Origin: Minisyncoccota bacterium
GTDB lineage: Bacteria > Patescibacteriota > Minisyncoccia > Minisyncoccales > Minisyncoccaceae
Direction of reading: 5' to 3'
Length of the DNA: 11,546 nucleotides
NCBI GenBank assembly: GCA_028689175.1
Contig: JAQTWS010000007.1
Location: 1 to 11,546, forward strand
The notes under the pieces were generated by a model, which worked only from the letters and a program-made list of their open reading frames with translations, made no database searches and was not told the origin of the DNA. The position numbers and the translations under genes are program-made. Below are positions 1-6,503 of the stretch, piece by piece. Position 1 is the first letter of the stretch. Each line of letters starts with the position of its first letter.

Positions 1-847
1 TGATATTTTAGAGGAGAGTAGTGATTTAAAAGAAGAATTTAAAGAAAGATTTATTAATCTTAAAAAAGATTTATTTGAAAAAGAAATAGAGATTAGTTTT
101 ACAGGCAAATATGACAAAGAAAATGCTATATTTAATATTATGGCAGGGGCAGGTGGAACGGAGGCTGAGGATTGGGCACTTATGCTTCTTCGCATGTATC
201 AGAGGTATTTTGAAAAAAAGAGATTTAATGCTATCATACTAGATGAACTATTAGGAGAAGGAAATGAGGGTATAAAAACAGTCATGCTTGAGGTTAAAGG
301 TAAGCATGCTTACGGATATTTAAGAAGAGAAGCAGGAGTTCATAGATTGGTTAGATTATCTCCATTCTCAGCGCAAAATTTAAGACATACTTCTTTTGCT
401 CTAGTAGATGTTATTCCAGTTATCAAAGAATCAGATAATATCAAAATTAAACCGGAAGACTTAAGGGTTGATTATTACAGAGCGTCTGGGCCAGGAGGGC
501 AGTATGTTAATAAAAGAGATTCTGCCGTTAGGATAACACACGCACCTACAGGAATTGTTGTTTCATGTCAGGTCGAAAGATCTCAAGGGCAAAATAGAGA
601 AAAAGCAATGAGCATGCTTTTGTCAAAAATATACATGCTTGAAGAACAAAAAAGAAAAGAAGAAATTGCAAAGCAAAAAGGAGAGAAAATTTCAGCTGGA
701 TGGGGAAATCAAATTAGATCATATGTACTTCAGCCATATAGATTGGTTAAGGATTTAAGAACAGGGGTAGAAACTTCTAATACAGATGCTATACTTAATG
801 GAGAATTAGATAAATTTATAGAGGAAGAAATAAGAGTATTAGATTAA
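1..847 (+). CDS. prfB: Peptide chain release factor 2 (RF2), 5'-truncated by the window edge
   Basis: Class I release factor that reads UGA and UAA in the ribosomal A site and triggers peptidyl-tRNA hydrolysis. The frame is open from base 2 to the TAA at 845-847. The first ATG inside (140) is not the start, because coding sequence of domain 1 continues upstream of it to the edge. About 281 residues are present of a family usually near 330-370. Visible motifs are the RF2-type codon-recognition tripeptide SPF (359-367), followed by a conserved RHTSF, and the catalytic GGQ in SGPGGQ (494-502), followed by the conserved stretch SAVRITHAPTGIVV. RF1 would carry PxT in place of SPF, so RF2 is the better call. 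Any autoregulatory frameshift site would lie upstream, outside the window. ftsE starts 7 bases after the stop, suggesting one transcript. Confidence 0.96.
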   Translation, partial: DILEESSDLKEEFKERFINLKKDLFEKEIEISFTGKYDKENAIFNIMAGAGGTEAEDWALMLLRMYQRYFEKKRFNAIILDELLGEGNEGIKTVMLEVKGKHAYGYLRREAGVHRLVRLSPFSAQNLRHTSFALVDVIPVIKESDNIKIKPEDLRVDYYRASGPGGQYVNKRDSAVRITHAPTGIVVSCQVERSQGQNREKAMSMLLSKIYMLEEQKRKEEIAKQKGEKISAGWGNQIRSYVLQPYRLVKDLRTGVETSNTDAILNGELDKFIEEEIRVLD

Positions 848-854
848 AAAATCA

Positions 855-1550
855 ATGATTTATTTTAATAATGTATCAAAAGACTACCATTTAGAATTAA
901 ATAAAGCAACAAAAAGAGCTTTAGATAGTGTTAATCTAGCTATTGAAAAGAATGAGTTTGTTATTTTGTGTGGTAAAACAGGTTCTGGAAAAACAACTAT
1001 AATGAAATTAATCTCAGGTGAAGAAAAGCCTACTTTTGGAGAAGTAAAAGTAGGTGATTTAAATATTTCTGAAATAGGCGAAAGGCAGATTAGAAATTTA
1101 AGACAAAGAATTGGTTTTGTTTTTCAAGATTTTAAGCTTCTACCATACAAAACAGTTTTTGAGAATGTGGCTTTTGCTCTTGAGGCAAATAATTACAAAG
1201 ATGATTTTATTAAAAAAGAAGTTTTTAGGACTCTTGAAATCGTTAATTTAGAAGATAAAGCAGATTCATTTCCAAATGAACTTTCAGGAGGGGAGAAACA
1301 AAGGACAGCAATTGCAAGAGCGATCATTAGAAAACCAGAGATTATTTTAGCGGACGAGCCAACTGGGAATTTAGATCCTTATAATACAAGAGATATCATT
1401 AAGTTGCTTTTGAAAATCAATTTAAATGAATCAACTATTATACTGTCAACGCATAATAAAGATATTGTTAATAATATTCAAAAAAGAGTAATTACCTTGG
1501 ATAAAGGAATGATTTTAAGAGACGAGAAGCAAGGTAGATATGTAATTTAA
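855..1550 (+). CDS. ftsE: Cell division ATP-binding protein FtsE
   Basis: Cytoplasmic ATPase of the FtsEX complex, an ABC-type system that uses ATP to drive conformational change in FtsX and so control septal peptidoglycan hydrolases rather than move a substrate. All ABC motifs are intact in 231 residues: Walker A GKTGSGKT (40-47), Q-loop Gln91, signature LSGGEKQR (143-150), Walker B IILADEPTGNLD (163-174) and H-loop His200. The length and the GNLD after Walker B are typical of FtsE/LolD-like ATPases, and the adjacent ftsX fixes the identity. The ATG at 855 follows the prfB stop closely. No clear Shine-Dalgarno is seen, only an A-rich stretch, so translation may depend on coupling. ftsX begins 5 bases after the stop. 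Confidence 0.95.
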   Translation: MIYFNNVSKDYHLELNKATKRALDSVNLAIEKNEFVILCGKTGSGKTTIMKLISGEEKPTFGEVKVGDLNISEIGERQIRNLRQRIGFVFQDFKLLPYKTVFENVAFALEANNYKDDFIKKEVFRTLEIVNLEDKADSFPNELSGGEKQRTAIARAIIRKPEIILADEPTGNLDPYNTRDIIKLLLKINLNESTIILSTHNKDIVNNIQKRVITLDKGMILRDEKQGRYVI

Positions 1551-1555
1551 AAAAT

Positions 1556-2455
1556 ATGCTTAAAAGAATTTTAAAAAATGGATGGTACAATTTTACAAGA
1601 CAAGGAAGTCTAAGTTTTGGAAATACATTTGCAATATTTTTAGCAGTTGTGGTTGTTGCGGGGCTTTTTTTATTCCATGGATTAATAAATTATGCAATAG
1701 AACAGGTGGAAAATCAGGTAGATGTTTCTTTATTCTTTAAAGAAGAAGTTTCAAGAGAAGATATAATGGCTTTTAAAACAAAAATTGAAGAATTGGAACA
1801 AGTTAGGAATGTTGTTTTTGTTTCAAAAGAGCAGGCTTATGAATCATTTGTTAAAAACCATGAAGATGACATCTATATAGAAGCATTAAAAATTATTGAG
1901 GTTAATCCATTTTTGCCATCAATTAGAATAACTGCAAAAACACCATCAGAGTATAAAGCCATATCTAAATTCATTGATTCAAATGAAGACATGGAAGATA
2001 TGATTTATAAGATGGATGATTTTAGAAGGGAAGAAGTTATTGAAAAAATTGAGAAATTGAGTAATAATGTGAGAATGCTAGGAGTAGCTTTAATTGTTTT
2101 CCTTTCCTTTTTAGCATTTTTAACAACATTTAATACGATAAGATTGACTATATTTTCCCAAAGAAAAGAAATAGAGATTATGAAGCTTGTGGGAGCGTCT
2201 AATTCATTTATTAGATGGCCCTATATTATTCAGGGAATTATGTGTGCAATAATTGCGGCAATCTTATCATTTTTAATAATATTTTCTGTGCTTTATATAG
2301 CAAATGATTCACTTAGTCATATTTTAATGGGATTCAATGCTTATGATTATTATTTAAACAATATTTGGATTATTTTATTAGGACAAATTGTTGTTGCAAT
2401 ATTATTAGCACTAATCTCTTCATGTATTGCTATAGCAAAATATTTAAAAAAATAA
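1556..2455 (+). CDS. ftsX: Cell division membrane protein FtsX
   Basis: Membrane partner of FtsE. It passes the ATPase cycle to cell-wall hydrolases or their activators outside the membrane during septation. The 299 residues show the FtsX plan: a short cytoplasmic N-terminus, TM1 about 23-44, an extracytoplasmic domain about 46-172, then three C-terminal helices at about 174-196, 224-249 and 268-294. The loop after TM2 contains KEIEIMKLVGAS, the conserved segment thought to contact FtsE. The ATG lies 5 bases after ftsE and there is no clear ribosome binding site, which fits translational coupling. tRNA-Gln starts 6 bases after the TAA, so it is probably processed from the same transcript. Confidence 0.94.
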   Translation: MLKRILKNGWYNFTRQGSLSFGNTFAIFLAVVVVAGLFLFHGLINYAIEQVENQVDVSLFFKEEVSREDIMAFKTKIEELEQVRNVVFVSKEQAYESFVKNHEDDIYIEALKIIEVNPFLPSIRITAKTPSEYKAISKFIDSNEDMEDMIYKMDDFRREEVIEKIEKLSNNVRMLGVALIVFLSFLAFLTTFNTIRLTIFSQRKEIEIMKLVGASNSFIRWPYIIQGIMCAIIAAILSFLIIFSVLYIANDSLSHILMGFNAYDYYLNNIWIILLGQIVVAILLALISSCIAIAKYLKK

Positions 2456-2461
2456 TATTAT

Positions 2462-2532
2462 TCGGGGGTCGTCTAATGGTAGGACGCTAGGTTCTGGCCC
2501 TAGTAATTGGGGTTCGAGTCCCTGCTCCCGAG
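2462..2532 (+). tRNA. trnQ: tRNA-Gln, anticodon CTG
   Basis: A full cloverleaf can be folded by hand. The acceptor stem pairs 2462-2468 with 2525-2531 (one G-U) and the D stem pairs 2471-2473 with 2483-2485. The anticodon stem pairs 2487-2491 with 2499-2503 around the loop TTCTGGC, giving anticodon CTG at 2494-2496. The T arm is 2508-2524 with loop TTCGAGT. The discriminator is G at 2532, and the weak first pair T1-A72 is usual for tRNA-Gln. CCA is not encoded (the next bases are CAA), so it must be added after transcription. It decodes CAG, the rarer glutamine codon in such an AT-rich genome. Confidence 0.95.
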
Positions 2533-2565
2533 CAAATAAAATAACAGGCTTCATCCTTTTATGGG

Positions 2566-2585
2566 GTGTTCTAAAAACTAGACAC
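2566..2585 (+). terminator. Possible weak terminator or processing hairpin after tRNA-Gln
   Basis: GTGT-t-CTA (2566-2573) can pair with TAG-ACAC (2579-2585) around a five-base loop with one bulged T. Only a short TTTATT follows, so this is a weak intrinsic terminator at best. It is placed where the prfB-ftsE-ftsX-tRNA transcript would be expected to end, just before a TTGACA box. Confidence 0.25.
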
Positions 2586-2589
2586 TTTA

Positions 2590-2617
2590 TTGACAAGAAA
2601 GTTGATTTGTGTAATTA
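2590..2617 (+). promoter_or_regulatory. Probable promoter of the DEAD-box helicase gene
   Basis: A perfect -35 TTGACA (2590-2595) is followed after 16 bases by TAATTA (2612-2617). TATTAT at 2616-2621 is a less well spaced alternative. Transcription from here would give an AU-rich leader of roughly 125 bases before the ATG at 2750, with a small hairpin (CTCT-tag-AGAG, 2651-2661). Cold-shock DEAD-box helicase genes in other bacteria also have long leaders. A second TATAAT at 2741-2746 lies almost on the start codon but has no good -35. Confidence 0.45.
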
Positions 2618-2749
2618 TTATAGGCACGTTTTACTAAATATAAAATTGTACTCTTAGAGAGCTGTTATTATTATAATTTTTTGGGAAAATTCTTTAAAAA
2701 GATTTTATCAGATAGCTTTTTAGAGAGAATTAAAATAAATTATAATAAT

Positions 2750-4450
2750 ATGGCAATATTCAAAGAACTTGGCTTAAGGGCTGAGATAATAAAAAGCCTT
2801 GATGATTTGGGATTTAAAGAACCTACTCCTATTCAGGAGAAAGCTATTCCCTTTATATTAGGCTCAAGAAAAGATTTAATCGCTTTGGCGCAAACTGGAA
2901 CAGGAAAGACAGCTGCTTTTAGTTTACCAATCTTAAATCAAATAAAAGAAGGAGAAAAAGTTTTACAGGTAATTGTTATTTGTCCAACAAGAGAGTTGTG
3001 TCTTCAAATTTCTGAAGATATTAAAAAATTTACCAAGTATTTAAAAGATATTTCTGTTACTGCGGTTTACGGAGGGGAAAGAATTGATTTTCAAATAAAA
3101 TCATTAAAAAGAGGTACTAACATCGTTGTTGGTACACCAGGAAGATTAAATGATTTGATTAGAAGAAAGGTTTTAAAATTAGACTCTATTAAATGGTTAG
3201 TTTTAGATGAGGCTGATGAAATGTTAGATATGGGATTTAAAGACGATTTAGATCTTATTTTAAAAGAGACCCCGAAAGAAAAACAAAGTTTGCTTTTCTC
3301 AGCAACCATGTCCAAAAGTGTACATGCTATTGCTTCAAAGTATATGGGCGAAGCTCATGAAATAAGTGTAGGAGAAAGAAATATTGGAGCAGAAAAAGTA
3401 GATCACGAATACTATGTAGTTCAAGAAAGAGATCGTTTCGAGGCCTTGAAAAGAGTTTTAGATAATTTACCTCAAGTCTATGGTATTCTTTTTTGTAGAA
3501 CAAGAAGAGAAACTCAGGATGTAGCTGAAAAATTAAAACAAGCTAATTATAATGCAGAAGCTATTCATGGAGAGGTTTCTCAAAATATGAGAACAAAAAT
3601 TATGAATAGATTTAAGCAAAAACAAATTAAGTTATTGGTTGCAACAGATGTGGCAGCAAGAGGAATAGATGTGAGTGATCTTTCTCACGTTATAAATTAT
3701 AATCTCCCTGATCATAAAGAAGTCTATACACATAGAAGCGGAAGAACAGGAAGAGCACAGAAAAGTGGGATTTCTATTTCTATTATTAGTCCAAAAGAAT
3801 CAAGAAGGATTAGAGAATTAGAAAATATTATAGGAAAGAAATTTGAACTAAGAAAGATTCCAACAGAACAAGAAATTTTTAAAAAACAAGTAGATAGTTT
3901 TATTAAAGAAGTAGAAGAAGTAAATATTGAGAATATTGGAAATGATGATCATTTTTCAGAGATTGTAGATAAATTAAAGAAAATCAAAAAAGAGGATTTG
4001 ATTAAGCATTTTATTGCTCATAAATTTCGTTATTTTTTAAATTCTCAAAAATCAAATTTTGATTTAAATGCAGAAGCAAAAGTTTTTAAGGAAACAAAAG
4101 ATGATAAGAATAATGTTAACTTAAAAATTAATTTTGGAAAAAATTATGGATTTGACGTAAAAAGTCTTCTTTCCTTAATTAATTCAAATAGAAATCTAAA
4201 AGGTATTGATATTGGAAGAATAAATTTAATGAACGAATATTCAATTTTTTCAGTTGACAAAATTTGCGCAGATGAAGTTATTGAAGTTTTGCAAGGAACA
4301 AATTTTAGAGGCAAAACTATTAGTATTAGTAAAAGTTTTGAAAATATAAATTATCGACAAGGAAATAGAAAAAATAGATCGAATAGAGGATATAGAAGAA
4401 GTAGTGGTTTTAAAAGCAAAAGAAGGTATTCAGGTAGTTCAAAATTTTAA
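2750..4450 (+). CDS. DEAD-box ATP-dependent RNA helicase with DbpA-type RNA-binding domain and basic tail
   Basis: ATP-dependent RNA unwinding enzyme of the DeaD/CsdA-CshA type, likely acting in ribosome assembly, mRNA turnover or cold adaptation. The start is set at ATG 2750, because the Q-motif begins right after it (FKELGL, 4-9). The upstream TTG at 2681 would only add an unlikely AT-coded extension. The 566 residues show Q-motif 4-34, motif I AQTGTGKT 47-54, Ia PTREL 79-83, Ib TPGR 129-132, DEAD 153-156, SAT 184-186, motif V ATDVAARGID 298-307 and motif VI HRSGRTGRA 328-336. Residues about 456-530 resemble the DbpA C-terminal RNA-binding fold. The last 36 residues are rich in Arg, Gly, Ser, Asn and Tyr, a probable disordered RNA-binding tail. 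It is monocistronic, with its own promoter and terminator. Whether it is DeaD, CshA or RhlE cannot be settled by eye. Confidence 0.95.
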   Translation: MAIFKELGLRAEIIKSLDDLGFKEPTPIQEKAIPFILGSRKDLIALAQTGTGKTAAFSLPILNQIKEGEKVLQVIVICPTRELCLQISEDIKKFTKYLKDISVTAVYGGERIDFQIKSLKRGTNIVVGTPGRLNDLIRRKVLKLDSIKWLVLDEADEMLDMGFKDDLDLILKETPKEKQSLLFSATMSKSVHAIASKYMGEAHEISVGERNIGAEKVDHEYYVVQERDRFEALKRVLDNLPQVYGILFCRTRRETQDVAEKLKQANYNAEAIHGEVSQNMRTKIMNRFKQKQIKLLVATDVAARGIDVSDLSHVINYNLPDHKEVYTHRSGRTGRAQKSGISISIISPKESRRIRELENIIGKKFELRKIPTEQEIFKKQVDSFIKEVEEVNIENIGNDDHFSEIVDKLKKIKKEDLIKHFIAHKFRYFLNSQKSNFDLNAEAKVFKETKDDKNNVNLKINFGKNYGFDVKSLLSLINSNRNLKGIDIGRINLMNEYSIFSVDKICADEVIEVLQGTNFRGKTISISKSFENINYRQGNRKNRSNRGYRRSSGFKSKRRYSGSSKF

Positions 4451-4455
4451 GTCTT

Positions 4456-4488
4456 AAAAGCGCTAAATAAATAGCGCTTTTTATTTTT
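4456..4488 (+). terminator. Strong intrinsic terminator of the helicase gene
   Basis: AAAAGCGCTA (4456-4465) pairs perfectly with TAGCGCTTTT (4472-4481) around the loop AATAAA. The T-rich run TTTTTATTTTT covers 4478-4488. The hairpin begins 5 bases after the helicase stop. Because the left arm begins with AAAA, it could also act weakly on the minus strand. Confidence 0.9.
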
Positions 4489-4766
4489 AAAAAATGAAAC
4501 TTTCTTAGGTGATCATCATTTATAATACTCCGGTAAAAGTTAGTCTGTGCAAATTTTATGATGGTTTTTTAGTAAGTAAAAAACTTAGGAAGAGTTCAAA
4601 CTTTCTAAGTTGGGTAGATTTTATATTGTATTGGTGGCATGTTTTTTCTTAGATTAGTTGTTTTGGCTATTATTTTTCTCCTTTTGATCGAAACTTCAAT
4701 CCTCATTAACTAGATAAATGATATTGCCCACAATACATCAATTTTTTATAAGTAATATAATTATAT
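4489..4766. other. Gene-free intergenic stretch with an 11-bp hairpin
   Basis: About 280 bases lie between two terminators with no convincing coding sequence. The main structure is AACTTAGGAAG (4582-4592) pairing with CTTTCTAAGTT (4601-4611), an 11-bp stem with one G-U and an 8-base loop. A TATAAT at 4521-4526 lies about 55 bases upstream with no good -35. AAACTTTCT occurs at 4497-4505 and again at 4598-4606. No T-run follows the stem, so it is not an ordinary terminator. It may be a small RNA, an mRNA processing element or leftover sequence. Confidence 0.4.
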
Positions 4767-4787
4767 AAAAAAAGAGCTTTTGGCTCT
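4767..4787 (-). terminator. Intrinsic terminator of the minus-strand gene
   Basis: Read on the minus strand, AGAGC, the loop CAAAA and GCTCT are followed by a run of seven T (the A-run 4767-4773 on +). The left arm overlaps the TAG stop of the minus-strand gene. The stem is short (5 bp), but the T-tract is long and the position fits. Confidence 0.7.
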
Positions 4788-5283
4788 ATAAATTCATGCT
4801 ATCTACAACAAATTCCTCTCCGTATTCTTCTACTATTGAAGAGGCGTCCATTGTTAAAATTCTTCGACGCTCTTCAAGAGAAGCTTTTTGTAGATATAGA
4901 TTTCCTCCTATTCTTGCAATAATTTCAGCGTCTAGTTCAAATTCATCTTCGACTAAGAATGAAAGAAATTCTATTTTTTTAATAAAATCATCACTCACTG
5001 TTACTTCGCCAAATATATTTATATCCGGCACCGTTACCTGTACTCTTTTTCGTACGGCTCTATTACTTAACATCACCGCGATTAATTTTGGAGAACGCAC
5101 GGCTGTTGATGGGTTTGCATGGGTATTAATTAGATAAAATTTAGGGTTTTTAACATAATTAGTACCATTCCCATCGCTTAAGATTATGGTGCGGTTTAGA
5201 TAAAGCAGTGGTATGGTTTTTATTTTTAATCTAGGTTCAAAATCCAATTCTTCCAAGCATTTCTTAATGGTTTCTGTTATCAT
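4786..5283 (-). CDS. Hypothetical protein, 165 residues, orphan minus-strand gene
   Basis: I do not recognise a family. It is the only real minus-strand gene here. Support for its being real: a good Shine-Dalgarno GAGGTG (plus 5289-5294) 5 bases before the ATG, an intrinsic terminator exactly at the stop, and a protein-like composition with no low-complexity runs. It has no signal peptide or membrane helix, so it is probably cytoplasmic. The N-terminal two-thirds alternates hydrophobic and charged residues and looks beta-rich. The last 60 residues are acidic and probably helical (LEERRRILTMDA at about 137-148). The region around residues 45-80 is rich in Asn, Ser and basic residues. The + strand frame opposite (4796-5137) is a shadow. 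No enzyme motif is evident, and the neighbours give no functional hint. Confidence 0.75.
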   Translation of the reverse strand: MITETIKKCLEELDFEPRLKIKTIPLLYLNRTIILSDGNGTNYVKNPKFYLINTHANPSTAVRSPKLIAVMLSNRAVRKRVQVTVPDINIFGEVTVSDDFIKKIEFLSFLVEDEFELDAEIIARIGGNLYLQKASLEERRRILTMDASSIVEEYGEEFVVDSMNL

Positions 5284-5300
5284 TTGAACACCTCGTGTTT

Positions 5301-5317
5301 GCTATATTTTAAATAGC
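5301..5317 (-). promoter_or_regulatory. Small inverted repeat in front of the minus-strand gene, possible operator
   Basis: GCTAT (5301-5305) and ATAGC (5313-5317) form an inverted repeat with a 7-base AT centre, just upstream of the Shine-Dalgarno of the minus-strand gene. Minus-strand -10-like hexamers TATGCT (5320-5315) and TAAAAT (5311-5306) overlap it. That is where an operator would sit, but no regulator can be named. Confidence 0.3.
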
Positions 5318-5323
5318 ATAAAA

Positions 5324-5355
5324 ATTTAAAAAATGCGAGTTTTTATTTTTTAAAT
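5324..5355. repeat. Perfect 11-bp inverted repeat between divergent genes
   Basis: ATTTAAAAAAT (5324-5334) and ATTTTTTAAAT (5345-5355) are exact reverse complements separated by 10 bases. The repeat lies between the minus-strand gene and the small frameshifted + strand gene. It is made only of A and T, so it could arise by chance in this composition. Its length and position also allow a regulator site or a bidirectional transcription barrier. Confidence 0.5.
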
Positions 5356-5362
5356 GTGTTAA

Positions 5363-5368
5363 TATAAT
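5363..5368 (+). promoter_or_regulatory. Possible -10 box directly before the small Gly-rich gene
   Basis: TATAAT ends 4 bases before the ATG at 5373, so transcription would start at or about the start codon (a leaderless message). The -35 region is poor (TTTTTA at 5340-5345). The local sequence is extremely AT-rich, so chance is a real alternative. Confidence 0.3.
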
Positions 5369-5372
5369 AATA

Positions 5373-5577
5373 ATGTTTAAAGACAAATTAAAAATATTTA
5401 TTTGTTTATGTTTAGGATTATTGTTTTTAAGCATACGAGGTTTTAAATTTGCAGAAAAAGATAGGATAAATTTTCATATCTAATTTAACTAACGATCAAT
5501 TTAATGTTACACATTCTTCTTGTGGTAACGGATTTTCTGGAGGCGGGGTTTCTCAAGGTGGTGGAGGAAGCTGGTAG
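5373..5577 (+). pseudogene. Frameshifted gene for a small secreted Gly-rich protein
   Basis: From ATG 5373 the frame reads a typical signal peptide or anchor (KDKLKIFICLCLGLLFLS), then KFAEKDRINF, and stops at TAA 5481-5483. A second frame, shifted by +1, continues without a stop to TAG 5575-5577. It encodes SNLTNDQFNVTHSSCGNG and ends in a Gly/Ser-rich tail with GGGGSW. Removing one T from the TTTT at 5471-5474 would join the two into one protein of about 67 residues. The two halves fit together as an exported protein, which makes chance unlikely. The tail resembles the Gly-rich, Trp-ending C-termini of TPM-domain (YgcG-type) proteins, so this may be a decayed and internally deleted relative. 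A sequencing error in the homopolymer, or a genuine short peptide, are alternatives. Confidence 0.5.
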
Positions 5578-5581
5578 TTAT

Positions 5582-5610
5582 TTGATTTTTTGCTTTATTA
5601 GTAATACAAT
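5582..5610 (+). promoter_or_regulatory. Probable promoter of the Kazal-like/ftsK/pilin operon
   Basis: TTGATT (5582-5587) and TACAAT (5605-5610) are separated by exactly 17 bases, each one or two mismatches from consensus. The expected transcription start is near 5617, about 23 bases before the ATG at 5640. The next four genes follow with gaps of 3 bases or overlaps, so this promoter could serve all of them. Confidence 0.5.
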
Positions 5611-5639
5611 TGAATTAATAACAAGTAATTTATATTGAA

Positions 5640-6131
5640 ATGCCAAAACAAACAAAGTATTTCGTAATGGTGGCCATATTATTGATTTTAGCAAGCGTGA
5701 TTTATTCATTTTTTAATACAGATGAAACGAAGAATAGAATAGCTAAGACGACAGAATTTGTTCCTGTTTGCGGAATCGATGGTGTAACATATTTTAATTC
5801 TCATGTAGCTGAATTATATGGTACGGATGTGGCTTATAATGGAAAATGTGATACTTTGGTTTCAGAAAAATGTATAAATGAAGGTGGAGAGTTTGTTATT
5901 AAAACAAAAGAAAATGGAGAATTTGGAGTGTGTGTTTTTGAAAATAATAAGGAATGTGAGGGAGCAGCGTTATTTGATGGAGATTGTCCGAGTGGAGGGA
6001 TAAATATTGTAGATTATGAAAATGAAAAACAAATTTATTGCGCTATAACAGGCGGGCAAGTAAATGAAAATGCTTGTATTTTTAAAACTTGCGATTTAGA
6101 TGAATATTATAATGGGGATTGTGTAAAATAG
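5640..6131 (+). CDS. Membrane-anchored Cys-rich protein: reduced Kazal-like domain plus DUF333-like repeats
   Basis: Predicted extracytoplasmic protein of 163 residues anchored by an N-terminal helix (about 8-25). Residues 41-70 read like a Kazal protease-inhibitor core (PVCGIDGVTYFNS ... VAYNGKC) but keep only Cys44 and Cys70. These match Kazal cysteines 3 and 6, which pair with each other in that family. The other four cysteines are absent. Residues 77-116 (Cys78, 98, 106, 116) resemble DUF333, a small Cys-rich module of outer-surface proteins, with GVCVF and ALFDGDC. Residues 134-161 (Cys134, 146, 151, 161) look like a shortened second copy ending EYYNGDC. The role is unknown: a surface inhibitor or binding module is plausible, but inhibition is not shown. 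It is the first gene after a promoter, and the next gene starts 3 bases after its TAG. Confidence 0.8.
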   Translation: MPKQTKYFVMVAILLILASVIYSFFNTDETKNRIAKTTEFVPVCGIDGVTYFNSHVAELYGTDVAYNGKCDTLVSEKCINEGGEFVIKTKENGEFGVCVFENNKECEGAALFDGDCPSGGINIVDYENEKQIYCAITGGQVNENACIFKTCDLDEYYNGDCVK

Positions 6132-6134
6132 TTT

Positions 6135-6503
6135 ATGAGAATAAGAAAAATAATTCTATTTTTGTTTTTATTTGTTTTTATTTTTTGTAAAGCAAATGCA
6201 GAGGATAACTTTATTGTAGTATTTGGAAATGATCACGGGGAATTGTGTTCAGATTTAAGAACGTTTTTAGAATCTAATAATTATCCTTATACTAATTATT
6301 CAACCTCAAATCCAGAATTTTTAAGCGAGCTTGAGTATTATAAAAAGGAATATAAGGTAAGCGAAGGAATGTCTAAAAATTTTAGGTATTATCCGATTGT
6401 GTTTGTGAACGAAAAAGCATTTTCAGGTTTTAATAATGAAATCAAGGAGAATATTATAAAAGCATTTAAAGATAAAATATCATGGGAAGACCAAAAAAAA
6501 TAG
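6135..6503 (+). CDS. Exported glutaredoxin/thioredoxin-fold-like protein with one cysteine at the active-site position
   Basis: 122 residues with a clear signal peptide (about 1-22, ending KANA). The mature part starts with a beta strand, FIVVFGNDHGELCSDL. This corresponds to the strand and first helix of glutaredoxins, where CxxC would be, but only Cys38 is present. YYPIVFVNEKAFSGFN (85-100) matches the glutaredoxin pattern of a cis-Pro strand followed by a glycine turn. This suggests a monothiol redox or glutathione/thiol-binding protein outside the membrane. It may be linked to disulfides in the Cys-rich protein encoded just upstream, which is inference. A structural, non-catalytic role is also possible. 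Its 3' end overlaps the ftsK start by 22 bases in a different frame. Confidence 0.65.
   Translation: MRIRKIILFLFLFVFIFCKANAEDNFIVVFGNDHGELCSDLRTFLESNNYPYTNYSTSNPEFLSELEYYKKEYKVSEGMSKNFRYYPIVFVNEKAFSGFNNEIKENIIKAFKDKISWEDQKK

Noticed and set aside
140..140. ATG 140 as the start of the release-factor gene
   Set aside because: The frame is open to the window edge and the upstream codons encode normal RF2 domain sequence, so this is an internal Met.
3091..3315. Minus-strand ORF inside the helicase gene
   Set aside because: It is antisense to a strongly conserved helicase region and has no signals of its own.
4682..4697. 16-base near match to 6789-6804 in ftsK (one mismatch)
   Set aside because: The similarity does not extend to either side, so a duplicated ftsK fragment is not supported.
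4796..5137. + strand ORF of 113 codons
   Set aside because: It lies fully opposite the minus-strand gene, which has a ribosome binding site and a terminator; the + frame has neither and its Ser-rich product looks like a shadow.
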